DNA from: Lolium rigidum
Lineage: Eukaryota; Streptophyta; Magnoliopsida; Poales; Poaceae
NCBI RefSeq assembly: GCF_022539505.1
Contig: NC_061514.1
Coordinates: forward strand, 244,268,124-244,332,123
Length of the DNA stretch: 64,000 bases
Reading direction: 5' to 3'
The position numbers and the translations under genes were made by a program. Positions 23,576 through 34,499 of the stretch are shown here, piece by piece. Below the pieces are notes generated by a model, which was not told the DNA's origin, searched no databases, and saw nothing but the letters and a program-made list of their open reading frames with translations. The stretch's first letter is position 1. Every line of letters begins with the position of its first letter.

Positions 23576-26500
23576 ATGCACCAGCTGCCGCCTCCTGCTC
23601 CTCCCCCTGCCTCGTCGACGTCGCTCGTGTCGCGGGCGCGGACGGCGATCCACTCCGCCGCCGCCCGCGCCGAGCGCGTGCTCACTGACATCAAGGCCGA
23701 CCTCCGAGGTACCAAGCGGCGCGCTCATGCTTCCTGGCTCCTTCCCACCCCTGTCCAGCTCCACCTCTGCTCGGTTCAGGGGTCCGAATCTGACGAGCTT
23801 CGGTTCGAATTTGCCCGTGGTGTGTGCAGATGCGGACGGATCCGGCGGGAACAGGGCGCCGTCCCCCAGGACCTCGTTGGATCGGCAGGCCGACGCCGAA
23901 GCAGGCCCGTTCACCACGGGGCAGCCGCCGGCCGTGAAGCCTCCGCTTGATGAGGTACATGCTCCTGTCATTGCCGTCGAATCTGCCACCGCTTCGTGTG
24001 TGAGGAACCATTCAGGCCGATGCTCGAGCAGTCGTGCTGAGGTGAGGCTGTGAGAGGCGCGTGCTGTAGTGGTGAATCGGTGATACGCCAGAGGGGTGTT
24101 CAGTTCGTCAGGTTAGGGTGCTGCTTTGTGAATTGGGTAGTACCACCAATTCACCACTACAGCACGCCCCTCTCACATTATGTGTTGGGACTAATAATAT
24201 GGAGTAGTATGTGTTGGGACTTGGAAGTTGTTATTAGAGGCTGTGTGTACATTGTTCAAACTGCGTGTGAGTGACCATGTTCTGGTAGTAGAGCATAGGA
24301 TAACATAGTTGCGAGGTTTTGCGTTGAACAACTACGGTGGTAGAAAAGAGTAGACCTTTCAGCTAGCAGCAGCTAGATCTTGATTACTTGTTCGGCTAGC
24401 ATTTTCGAGCGCTCCATGGTATCTATTTGTTTATCCTTCTGTTGAGGCTTCTCGTGATCCTTTCCCTTTGAAGTGTTTTATGATGGGTAGCCGTGCCCAT
24501 TTGTCGGGTTTCGAAGTGCCAACAATTGGTGTTTAGCTTTGTACATACTTTCTTCTTTGGCTTTTTCTGCATTTTCTCCTTCTAACAGAATGGGAAGAGC
24601 TCCTGCCATGTATTCTAAAAAATGGAGTTAATCTTGGTTTGTTTCTCTCAGTCGAGTGGAACTGTGAAGTGGACTCGACTAAAGAATGAGCTGTGTATGA
24701 TGAATATTTATGCTTCTATAATTGACACCCGCTCTTTCCTCCACCAAAATTGCGTCTTCATTGAATGCTGACCTGTCCATTTTGTGATCTTTCTTGTTAT
24801 AAATGCACATTAGATGTTGAAATAGCTGCGCCCTGCCATTCTCACATAAGGTGCAAAACATTTATTGCTTCCAGGTCTTTGAAGTAATCCCCTCAGAAGA
24901 TGAGGGCGGCTTGAACATAAAACCCGGGTCAACTTCATCTAACCTGACCTTTCCTCCAACTTCAGTAGTTAAACAGTTGGTTGCAGCCATTGAGTAAGTT
25001 TATGTTCCATCTGCCCACCTTATTTCTTGAGTGTCGCCGGAAAAGATGCATCATATTGCATTTTAGAGTTCCCAAGAGCTTTCTGCTTGTGTAAATAGTG
25101 TCTTTTATATTACTTGAGCATTAAAAGTTTTTTTGTTCTCTAGAAATGGAAAAAAATTCAACTCAATGAATGATATGAAGTTTAATGGTGACCAATGTCT
25201 GAAAGAGAAGGGGGGCTTGAGCTTGTCTGTTGTTAAGTCACTTGTTCGCCGTGAAAAGGAGGACAGATCTAGTTCTGAATTTTATGGTGATGACGAAACA
25301 AAATCCTTGATGTACTCATTGTTCAAGTTCGGTATGTTTCCATGAGGTGCTGGGTTTTTTTTTTTGCTATTTAGCAATTCAAGTTTTTCATTTTAATATA
25401 TAATTATCTTTTCAGAGGAAGAGTTTCCGCATAATGAAAGTCGATGTAGCCCAGAATTACTTCATGCGACATCTTTGTCCAGGGATATCCATGGTGCACC
25501 GCCTGGAAGCTTTGTTCATCACTTAGGAGAGATTATTGGCAGCATTAGTTCTGTGTACAAGATGGCATTCTTTTGGCAATCCGTGGTTGTCGAGGTAAGT
25601 CTGTTGCTATATGTTGCCCCCATTATTCTGACATGCTGCCTTCAAATTCACTTACTAGAGATAGAATTTGGTTTGTCATAAGGTTATAGTCACGGTATGT
25701 CCCACAGATGGAATTTGGTTTGCAAGCGAACTAGACAAGCAAGATTTAAAGTTATTGGAGATGTATAGTAAGAATTTAGTATTAGTACCACATTTAAATC
25801 TTTTGTTATACATGCAGTTGAAGAAACTGTGGTCTGATGGCCAACCGGTGCCTCGAATGTCACTGGATGCTGCTCCAGACTTGAATTGTTGTTTGCTATA
25901 TCAGGAGATACAAGTCATAAATTGCTGCATTGCCAGGAAAAACGAAGAAAGGCAGCTAAGGAATCACTTGATTCCTTGCTAAAATGGGAAAACAGTCAAA
26001 GTAATGATATGTCAAATCCTTGGTATTCAAATGGAGAGTCTCGTGGCAGTGGGATGTATGCAAGTAATTGCAGTGGTGATTATGTTCTTCGGCTTGGTGC
26101 TGACTGCGCATCCGAGAACTTAACTCTGTTAGAAACTGGCGAGCCTGTATATTCGCCGACTCTGCAGGTAAGCTGATCTGTTGTTAGTTAGTTTATCTTT
26201 CATGATGCTCTCTCTCGATATTCTAAGTGCTTATACAATGTATATATTCAGGAAGGCCCTATTATGACAGCAGAGCTCATAAAAGAAACAGAGGAACTTG
26301 TCTTACGGACAGGAAGGTATGCCAACCTCCCATATGTACTACCTTATTGATAGCATGCCACTAGTTAAATCTAAGGGAATTCAATACTGATGTATGTTTT
26401 TCATAACATCGTTGCTTTTATCAATTATTGCCTCCTGTTGGTACCAATCTATTCCTCATTGGGCAGTGCAATCTAGTTCTGTTTCACCACTTATGTTGCT

Positions 26501-27845
26501 AAGGTTTGTCCATAACTTTTTAAGCAGTAGACCAATAATTGTGACACTGCTTGTATATGTATTCTCAGTGTTGGTGCTGGCTGTTCTCAGCTTTTATCAG
26601 ATATGCAGGCGTTCAAGGCAAGTTTAGAACTGTTTTTCTCACTTGCTGCAAGGCTGTTAAATTGAGCTTCCTAAAGAAGCTCTTTTTTTATATAACAGGC
26701 TGCAAACCCAGGATGCGTCTTGGAAGATTTCATTAGATGGCACTCTCCACCTGATTGGTCTGAAGATTGTGCAGCAAGCAATGCAACAGTAGGAGAGGGA
26801 TCATCTAGACGTGGTCGTCTAAGTGACAGAATGCAAACAAAAGGTAACAATTTTCTCCCTCCCTCCCCTATTGATGCACGCTCATTCACCATTTGTAAGC
26901 TAGATCTCTCTTACATTTTGATGTATTGTGCTTAACTAGAAGGAAATTTGTGGAAGGAATTGTGGGAGGCAGCAAAACCTATACCTGCTGTTGAACAAAC
27001 TCCAATATATGATGAAGATTTAGCTGTGTAAGTACAATATTTTGACAATTTTCTGCGCTGGATATTAAATCACTTGTAAACTGTTATGTATTAATATAAT
27101 CTTCCAGGGAGAGCATATTTGATGCCTTGGAAGTTATTGAACCAGTAAAACTGTTTCAGCAGCTACTCTCAGTAATTGTAAGTTAAACGTTTGCATTTTT
27201 GTCATAGTGATTTTTCCTGTAGTTGCATCTAGTTATCTCAAGGCAAATCTTGATGCCTTACTACATGCTGCTTGTCTATCAGCTTTCTGTATGCTTCCTA
27301 GCAGCTGAATCAGTATTACCAGCAAACAGCAACCTGTCAAAATTATTCTACGACTGTAAAGACTACATTATTGGCATCTACCAAGATGAAATGTCGAAAG
27401 AAAAGTTGGATGAGATCTGCAAGGTACTCTGCTATTATTTATTCATCTGGCATTATGTTATGGGATAGTATTAACATAATGATACATTTGCTAGGTTTAT
27501 GAGACGATGGAAGCCATACTAACCCACCCTGAAGACGCTCTTCAGATCATGCAGCAACCTGACGAAAAGTCTGCCGAGAATAAAAACCGCTTCAATCTTA
27601 AGCTGAACTTTACTGGTAAAGATCGCCAACCTCTGTGGAAGCGTGCACCAAAGGATGAAAAAAAGACATCACCGAAAGACGAGAAAAAATCACCGGATGA
27701 AAAAAACACCAGTTTTTTCTCGAACCTTCGCGACAAGAAGGCTTCGATATTTTCAAAAAAGAACACAAAAGCGTCAGAGGTGCCATTACCACCCCCGTCA
27801 TCAGCTTTGGGGCCACTTGATGAGACGGAATGGACGATTTTGTAG
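23576..27845 (+). CDS. RAB3GAP1: Rab3 GTPase-activating protein catalytic subunit homologue, with a frameshift in exon 6
   Basis: The inferred exons are 23576-23708, 23830-23954, 24875-24993, 25144-25331, 25416-25594, 25818-26167, 26252-26316, 26569-26617, 26699-26843, 26943-27027, 27108-27177, 27283-27423 and 27495-27845. Phases agree throughout except in exon 6. The RAB3GAP1 family signature is in exons 8-10: FKAANPGCVLEDFIRW, HSPPDW, then LWKELWEAAKPIPA, and the end of the protein is DETEWTIL. In animals this protein, with a non-catalytic partner, acts on Rab3/Rab18 at membranes; a plant role is inferred only. The N-terminus is Pro- and Ala-rich, and exon 13 is Lys-rich. Exon 6 is 350 nt, one short of a multiple of three. 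An A-run at 25938-25942 seems one base short, giving a stop at 25980. The first ATG is in a good context (CCACCATGC). Confidence 0.85.
24050..24176. repeat. Inverted repeat in intron 2 of the RAB3GAP1-like gene
   Basis: The 28-nt arms at 24050-24077 and 24149-24176 are reverse complements with one mismatch, separated by 71 nt. They could fold into a strong hairpin in the pre-mRNA. No transposon family was recognised. Confidence 0.85.
26618..26698 (+). other. GC-AG intron (intron 8) of the RAB3GAP1-like gene
   Basis: The donor reads AAG|GCAAGT, the standard GC-donor consensus, and the acceptor is ATAACAG at 26698. The flanking exons join in frame to FKAANPGC, a family-conserved sequence, so the site is real. 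Confidence 0.8.
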
Positions 27846-28927
27846 TTGAGATTCCCGGATGTTTCCTTATGTACAACTTGTAGAGAAGGTGCCCCAAGAA
27901 TTTGGAGTAATCTTAAGCTGTAAATACTCATCCAATTCATTTAACACTTTGCAGTAAACTTGAAAAGATAAATATTTCATTGAAGTAAGTGTCCAGGTTC
28001 CATTCAGTTTTGTCTTCAGAATATTAATCTTCATGTTGTAACATGGATCAACTGTAGTTTTTGTTTTTGTTCCGGTTGACACAAATCCCTGCATATTTGA
28101 GCAGTTCGGCCGCGAGTAGATATATACACAAACCACAAGCATTACATTTGTCTTCATTGGGGCAATCATGTGCGAACTTGGTACCACTTCGTCTTTCTCA
28201 CTCTTTTTCTGCAGATCACGGGAACTTCGTAAAAAGCGCTTTCTTTCAACAGATAATTTCTAAAATTTACTACCCCCTCTTGTCCAAAATATTTGTTGTG
28301 TATTAGCATCACTGATGATATTGCTCCGTCCCCCTTGAGGTCTCCTTAATATAGAAAATAAAAATTATGTCACTGGAGTATAGTTTTTGAGAATTTTCTT
28401 ATATTGTATTAGTTAATTGTATGGCCAATGTTAGACTCAACCTCACTGATGTAGATGAATCTCGGGCTAGCTAGCTAGAAATCTGTTCAGGATTTCTTAT
28501 TTTGCAAATGTTTGTAAATTATGTCCGATGAACTAGTTTGAAATTCTCGCACCAAATTTAAGAAATCGTGTTCATAGTTCGGAATAGGGTATCTGTAATA
28601 TGGCTTAAACTTCTCACATGAAAACGGCTGATGCAGTTAACTCCATCTGTGCGAGTTTAGGATTCCAGATGTGATATGTGCTAGAGATGCTCTAATTGGT
28701 AGAGCGGATTTGAGCGAAGACCTCTGTCCCATGTGCCCGTCTAGATTTACAGCACCCACGGGAGGAGTTCCATCCCATCTACAAAGTGAGCTAATAGCTA
28801 CCTATTTTGGTTAAAACCAGATCGGATTCATGCGTTTTTTTGTGCTCTGATTTTCCTCCGATGAAATTGATGATTCATGTTGGTTAGATTGCAGGAGGTG
28901 TAGCTGCTTGTCAGCTTCAGTTCAACT
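27846..28927. other. 3' flank of the RAB3GAP1-like gene
   Basis: The first 150 or so bases are the probable 3' UTR. The rest is AT-rich intergenic sequence. A TAGAGCGGATTT stretch near 28700 does not fold like a tRNA. No gene is seen. Confidence 0.5.
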
Positions 28928-28961
28928 CTTTTTTTTTTAAGATCAAATAGCTGCGACTTTA

Positions 28962-29510
28962 TTAACGATCAATCGAGTCTGAGATCAACAAGTCAACGAT
29001 ATACCCTGGGGGAACCCCCAACCAGGTTTTACAAGCTTTATTTTCGCAGCCATCTTTCGCTAGCCTATGCGCTACCTCATTGAAAGAACGTTTCACATGA
29101 ACTACCTGATGATCATCGAAACCATCTAGCAGAGCCTTGACGTCTTCTATCAGCGGCCCTTGGATCGAGCGATCCAAATTCCTGTTTCGAAGTTTCGTCA
29201 CCACCCCCTGACAATCCGACTCCGGTACCAATTTTGAGACCCCCCCCCCCCCCGCCTCCCTTGCCATCTGAACTGCCCAGCGACATGCTAGGACTTCTGC
29301 CCTCTCTGCATCCAGTACTGATGGAAAAAAATAGCAAGCTCCCGCCACGTAGCCGCCATGGTGATCCCGTAGGACCGCTCCACCACCACCAAAGTCAGAA
29401 TCGCGGGGAAAGGCTCCATCCGCATTCACCTTGTGCCATCCCTCGTCTGCTTTGGACCAGTGTCCTTGCCTGACAACCGAGGGGGAGGTGCACAATTCGC
29501 CGTCCTCCAT
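28962..29510 (-). pseudogene. LINE RNase H-like domain
   Basis: This open stretch of 182 codons contains the RVT_3/RNase H-like fold typical of the C-terminus of plant LINE ORF2: KVNADGAF (first catalytic Asp), GGGGAVLRDHHG, DAERAEVLACRWAV (Glu), and ESDCQGVV (Asp), ending with FNEVAHRLAKDG. It would remove RNA from RNA-DNA hybrids during target-primed reverse transcription. It overlaps the upstream zf-RVT piece in another frame, so there is a frameshift between them near 29430-29510. A C-run at about 29239-29255 lies within it. Confidence 0.8.
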
Positions 29511-29803
29511 TCTTCCACGAGATACAGGATCCTCCGAGCTGAAGCCTGCGGATCTTCAATAACTGACGTATCTCTGGCTTCGTTCCTTGCCCACCACAGG
29601 TGATATAAGCTCATCATGCTCACCTCTAGTTCCCTCGCTTCCAATTTGCCAAACCAATCCAACATCCATAACCGAAGTTCACTTTGCTGACGGAGGAAGT
29701 TCGGTAGAGGCGTCAAGGGAAGTCCAGAGAGCTCCGAGACCAACTCCCAGACCCTCCTAGCATGGGGACACTCACAAAACCTGTTTTTCAGAGTTTCTTC
29801 CCT
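29426..29803 (-). pseudogene. LINE zinc-binding (zf-RVT) region, partial
   Basis: It shows NRFCECPHARRVWELV, the Cys/His cluster characteristic of the zf-RVT region that follows reverse transcriptase in plant LINEs, then YHLWWARNEARD. The reading continues across the hAT insertion to 30316-30401 on the far side. It is disrupted by that insertion, by a frameshift into the RNase H part, and by the gap upstream. Confidence 0.7.
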
Positions 29804-29811
29804 GTTGCAGG

Positions 29812-30307
29812 CAATGTTCAATAAATCGTTAATCTTAACTTATCGGTCGGCCTTAAAATGAAGATTAATCACTTATCGGTCGATTAATCGATTTTATCGG
29901 TCAACCATTTATCGGTTTATTTTTTTGTAAATCCTAATTTTCGTCACTAAATTTTCTATAATATGCTATGCATAAAATAATAGTTAAGCATTGCACATAA
30001 GTATTACCTTGATTCCTTGCATTTGAATCAATAATACTGGCAATTTGAGCTAATGCGCAATTCTACAAAACCATAGGATGAAAATATCGACTACCATACC
30101 AAATGTCATGGAACTTTCTCTCACAATCAGCCGAAATATCGGCCGTGAGAGTGAAAATCGGGAGAAATATCGGCCCACATACAGAAAATCGGCCGAAATA
30201 TCGGTGGAGCGATAAACTGACCGATATGCCAAAATCTTATCGGTTACCACCCGATTCACGATAAATCGGCCGATAAATCGGCATCTCGGATGATTTTTAG
30301 AACAGTG
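29812..30307. mobile_element. Non-autonomous hAT-like DNA transposon, 496 bp
   Basis: The target duplication GTTGCAGG is 8 bp and perfect (29804-29811 and 30308-30315). The imperfect terminal inverted repeats are CAATGTTCAATAAATC and, from the other end, CACTGTTCTAAAAATC (13 of 16 match). There is no ORF. The interior is full of ATCGG and its complement, about a dozen copies on one strand, like the subterminal repeats of hAT elements. It interrupts the LINE reading frame, and the LINE sequence resumes on both sides. Confidence 0.8.
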
Positions 30308-30401
30308 GTTGCAGGCTATGCATAGAATACCCTGCTTGATCTTTCGTCGACTTAGCTTCTGTTATCACCAGATTTTAAACAAATCCAGAGGTGGGCCGGG
30401 C

Positions 30402-30501
30402 NNNNNNNNNNNNNNNNNNNNNNNNNNNNNNNNNNNNNNNNNNNNNNNNNNNNNNNNNNNNNNNNNNNNNNNNNNNNNNNNNNNNNNNNNNNNNNNNNNN
30501 N
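30402..30501. other. Assembly gap (100 N)
   Basis: It interrupts the LINE. Sequence after it belongs to an LTR retrotransposon end. Confidence 0.95.
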
Positions 30502-30561
30502 GATCGACATTCTTACTTATCGAAGATACTACGATACACCCCCTATACTTGTGGGTTATCA
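30502..30561 (-). repeat. Tip of a minus-strand LTR (TGATAACCCACAAGTATAGG type)
   Basis: On the minus strand it begins TGATAACCCACAAGTATAGG, a start known from Triticeae Gypsy LTRs. Only about 60 bp are present because of the gap. Confidence 0.6.
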
Positions 30562-31715
30562 ATCGTCAACTTGTGCAAGTTCACAATCTATCCCCGAAAT
30601 GGGTTACATTTGGTGCATGCTATATAAAACTGTTGCGCTCCTATGATCAGTTGATGGTGGTAGTGTTTTATTTACACCCATCTCATACTGATGGGTTGCA
30701 ATTGGAGAAGACACGGTTGCTATACTTGCTCTAAATAAATTGTTGTTGGTTGTGTTTTTGTTGTAGCCATCTCGTTTAGGCTATAGTTGATGCGCCCATG
30801 TGATGAGTTGCTGCTGATGGTGTTTTAGTTCCAGTCATTTCATACTGGGTGGTAACTAGATAAGGCATGGTTGGTAACACTCGGTTGTTTAGTTGTAGCC
30901 ATCCCCACTAGGTTGCAACTAGGCCACACGCAGTTGCATCATTCCTTGAATGAAGTTGATGTTGTTGATGTTTCAGGTGCAACGATCCCATACTGACTTG
31001 AAAGATCCCTCCTTATATTGTTAGTTGGAAGATTAAGCCATGAACAGCCGGACCAATAGAAAATGCAAGCGAAGAGCAAATTCGACATAGTAGACATTGC
31101 CTACTATATACCTTGAAGCACCCACTTACTTCAGATAGTTGCTTGTGCGTTTGGGTTTGATTTTTCTGAGAGGAACACATGACATTGTACTGTCAATATA
31201 ATATTCTTTGAAAGACCATGGACATGATTTTTAAGAAGAATACCCTCTAACCTCCCCAAGGTTGAGCAATACTTCCCTCCGATGAGGTCAAAAGTTATAA
31301 ACGTTAACAGGTTTTTCGTCCGTCCAAATACACCCCGGTTGGTTTTTGCTTCGTCCGCTCTTTTCTTTGCACTAAGAGAAAGCGGGTAACTTTTGGCTAT
31401 TTTTGTGTCAGCCTTTGTTTCATGGGATGGGTTTTTTTGTGTCTTTGAGATTTTACTAGGTTTTTACATTGTATATACCTGAGAATTAAAGTGGTATGTA
31501 TTATTTTTTATACACGTAAATTATCAAGTTCTTACATTATATACACATGAGAATTACAATGGTGCATACAAAAAAATTCAACACATAAATTACTAGGATT
31601 TTACAGTGTATATATACATAAGCATTACAACGGTACACACAAAAGTTTTTCTGCAAATAAGTTACTCGGTCCTTACATTGTATTTATATACATGGTAATT
31701 ACAGGGATTTAATAA
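30562..31715. repeat. Degenerate tandem repeats
   Basis: 30655-31000 holds three or four diverged copies (about 110 bp each) of a unit with TTGATGNTG...GTTTTAGTT and a CCATCTC/CATACTG stretch followed by GGTTGCAACT. 31485-31715 holds four diverged copies, about 75 bp each, of a unit with TTACATTGTATATACATGAG and ATTACAATGGT. No gene is visible. Confidence 0.6.
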
Positions 31716-32606
31716 ATGGCAGTCGACTGATTTTTTTTTTTGCCATCGGTCGCATTTTTTGTCGTACTGATTAGGCAGCAATGGAAAGGTCGTTATGATT
31801 ATTTTCGTAAGCCTACACAGGCTGGAACGTTCTCCCTGAAGGTCTGATAGCCTTCATTATACCCTATATAAAAGTTGATCAACTTAACGCATCTCTTAGT
31901 GTTTTGGTAACTGTAGATGGGCTATTTATCACCACTCTTGCTGCGACGCGTAGATACATATTTTCCCTCCTCTTTAATTCAGCCGATCTGTTCTCTTTTG
32001 ATTCTTTTTTTTTCCACAATGGAGATTACCGGTTACCGGTTATAGACTCTTCTTGCCTTATCTTTCCCGGTGATTGTGATCTTACCGTTTATAGCGGTGA
32101 GCGGCGGTCAAAGCGGCAGGGAAATATCTAGATGCTCCACCACTTGAAACTCTAAAATAAATGGAAAGGAATCCACCGTCTCAATCAGCACGCCATCTTT
32201 GTCGCCTGCCCTACCTAGACCGGCTCCGTCCTCTCCCATCTCCGCTCAACACCTCATCAGTCACAAGTCACGGCTCCACTGCAGCAGTCACAAGCGTCCA
32301 TCCGCGTTCACCTCCTCGCCGCGCTCCTCAGCCGCTGCCCACGGTGCGGTCCTCGCCCACCGCGTGCGCCGCCAGCAGGAGTCTCATCTCCGCTCTCCAG
32401 CCGGAGGAGGTCCTGGTTCTTGAAGCGGTCTGGAGCAGGGTGTACAGAGGCAGGCTCGCCACGGGAGAGACGTCGAGGGGAAGCTGGAGGCCAGCAGGGC
32501 CCGGCGGCTGGGAGTCGTGGGCTCTCCTGCTCATCCTCCCCGTCCTCTCCTCACATCTGGGCTTTTCTGTAAGACGCGATGGAGGCTGAGCCGTCCCACA
32601 AGGGTA

Positions 32607-32815
32607 GAAGGGGCGGAAGAGATGGAGACCGCGACATCCAGCGATGGGGATGGAGGCGGCCACCGCCGGGGCGTACGCCGCGGCGTCCACCAGCGAAAGG
32701 GAAGCAGGCGGGGCGGAAGGGATGGAGACCCTGATGTCCAGTCCAGCGACGGGGATGGAGGCGGCCACCGCCGGGGCGGAGTCCGTGGCGTACGCCAGCG
32801 AAAGGGAGCCGGGCA
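32607..32815. repeat. GC-rich tandem duplication, about 105-bp unit
   Basis: There are two copies, starting near 32607 and 32716, of GGGGCGGAAGRGATGGAGAC followed by a GATGGAGGCGGCCACCGCCG core and CAGCGAAAGGGA. The copies differ by small indels. Confidence 0.75.
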
Positions 32816-32818
32816 GGG

Positions 32819-34499
32819 GTGATGGAGACCATGGCGTCTACTGGCGGCGGCGCCTTACCTCTCACTCGACTGGTTGGAGGGCTTGGCGGCCGCCCTCAAT
32901 ACCATGACAATCGACCTGCTCGCTCTTCTTTTCTTTCAGATCATAGATGCCTTAACCCAAAGGCGCAGGTAAACTTAGCTACCTCTGCTCTTTCTATTTT
33001 CTTCCTTTCTTGCTGTGTTGGTATTCCAAAAAAAATTGCGGTCTGTGTGTTTGAATGAGGCTTTGTGCTATGGATAGTAATGCCTCTGGCAAGTTCATAT
33101 CCCATCACCTGTGGTGTTTTAGTTTGGTGGTAAAAAATTGAGATGACATCCAGTTCCTTCTATGAGATCCGCATTACCACACAAGATGAGCTGTAGACAA
33201 CACCAATAATATTAGGAATTTGGGATGTGACAATAAATCTTAACTAGCCGTTCACGTTTTTTTTTATAATTGCTCTTGACGTCAGTGCACCTTCTCATAT
33301 GTTATGTTAACATCTTCTATGTCATCATGGTGTACAAATATGAAGCAATATTGTGGACAACTCAAGAGTACAGTCATTTTCCATTTGCACTCATGGATTA
33401 GGCATTACAGCGATTTTATGGTGTTACTCAAATATCGAGTGCTGATTTCTTGATTGAAACATCTCTGTAAAAGCTGATTTTTCGATTTGCTAATTTAAGA
33501 AGCAGATAAATTTCCACGAGCAACACATGTCACCTCTAATGTGATATTATTCTGACCACTATTTCCTTGAAAATCTGAGTGAAATGTCCTATTTCCCTTT
33601 ATCTAAAATAATTTTACAGTTCTGCTAACAAGAAAATTTATCAATGTATTACTGTTCCTGCAGGTTAAGATGGCAAGCCTGAATAAATGCTCTGTCTGTA
33701 CAGAGAATGATACTGTGCTAACGCCATCCATCTTCGATGTTTCTGGTAGATGGATCATATTAGTCATTACGTGTGCTATCATGGAGCTCCGATTTTGATG
33801 GCAAGATCTTATATTTTCTGAATGCTCTTTACAGTGGCAGTCAAAGAAGATTGGTGTCAAGGCAAATGTTCTTTCGGTGACAATACAAGAAGCTTGGTGT
33901 CCATCTTAACTGCGGTGGAAATAAAACATCTCCATGGTGGTGCTTATAAGTGCCTTAGATGTTCGTATATATTGGATCAGCCTAAGGTAATCTTATTTTA
34001 TAAATTGTTTTTCGACATGAATTTAACCAATTGGTATTTGTGTGTTTAATGGAAGGTTCATGGTACTTGCTTTAGGGTTAGGTTTTTTTTTTGAATAACA
34101 TCTGCTAAAACTACAATAGTTAGATCGTCTATGGACATGAAAATGGGTAGTTAAGTTTTTATTCCCCCTCCTCACCAATTATAGCAGTATAAATGTGAAT
34201 GGACGGAGTTCAGCTAGAATTGTAGCGGATGATAACTTATTTTCCTCACATTCAACCGATGCATACATATCCTAATATGCCAACTGGTAAAAAAGTAGTA
34301 AAATTGATTCTTCCGTACCTGATCTTAATTTGCCCCGTTTCCATAAACCGCTTTTTTTCATGTTTTGTTCTCTCTATAGGTTGTCTCCGAGGAGTTCTTG
34401 CAGGCCCAGGTTCATTGGGGTCGGTTTGTCTTCTGCCCCTCTTTTGATTTATTGTTTCATATCGTTGATTTATGTTTGGATTGGGTATATGCGCTTTGA
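32819..34499 (+). CDS. Small four-exon gene of unknown function with two CxxC pairs
   Basis: The inferred exons are 32819-32968, 33664-33745, 33835-33986 and 34380-34499. All joins keep one open frame and use GT-AG sites, giving about 167 codons ending TGA at 34497. I do not recognise the protein. Exon 1 is Gly/Arg-rich; exons 2-3 contain NKCSVC and YKCLRC, which could bind one zinc ion; exon 4 has Leu/Val-rich sequence. Three in-frame ATGs occur at the start (32819, 32822, 32831), and the choice is open. It lies upstream of a Helitron 3' end, so it may be a captured gene or a fusion of captured exons. The 950-bp upstream region includes a TATATAAAAG motif near 31864-31873. Confidence 0.4.

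Larger units (their letters stand above)
28928..30401 (-). mobile_element. LINE retrotransposon, 3' part, split by a hAT-like element and cut by a gap
   Basis: On the minus strand it runs from the gap at 30402 down to a poly-A tail (T-run at 28929-28938). It keeps the zf-RVT-type and RNase H regions of a plant LINE. A 496-bp insertion (29812-30307) divides it. Bases 30316-30401 continue the protein-like sequence on the far side (DLFKIW motif). Confidence 0.75.

Noticed and set aside
28690..28730. tRNA-like stretch (TAGAGCGGATTT)
   Set aside because: No cloverleaf could be formed by eye and no CCA-like acceptor pairing was found.
30309..30734. Open frames running through the N gaps (also near 46025-46405)
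   Set aside because: They are artefacts of translating N; no real reading can be claimed.
31480..31715. Possible CRISPR-like spaced repeats
   Set aside because: Repeat units are diverged and directly adjacent with AT-rich variation; the context is a plant genome.
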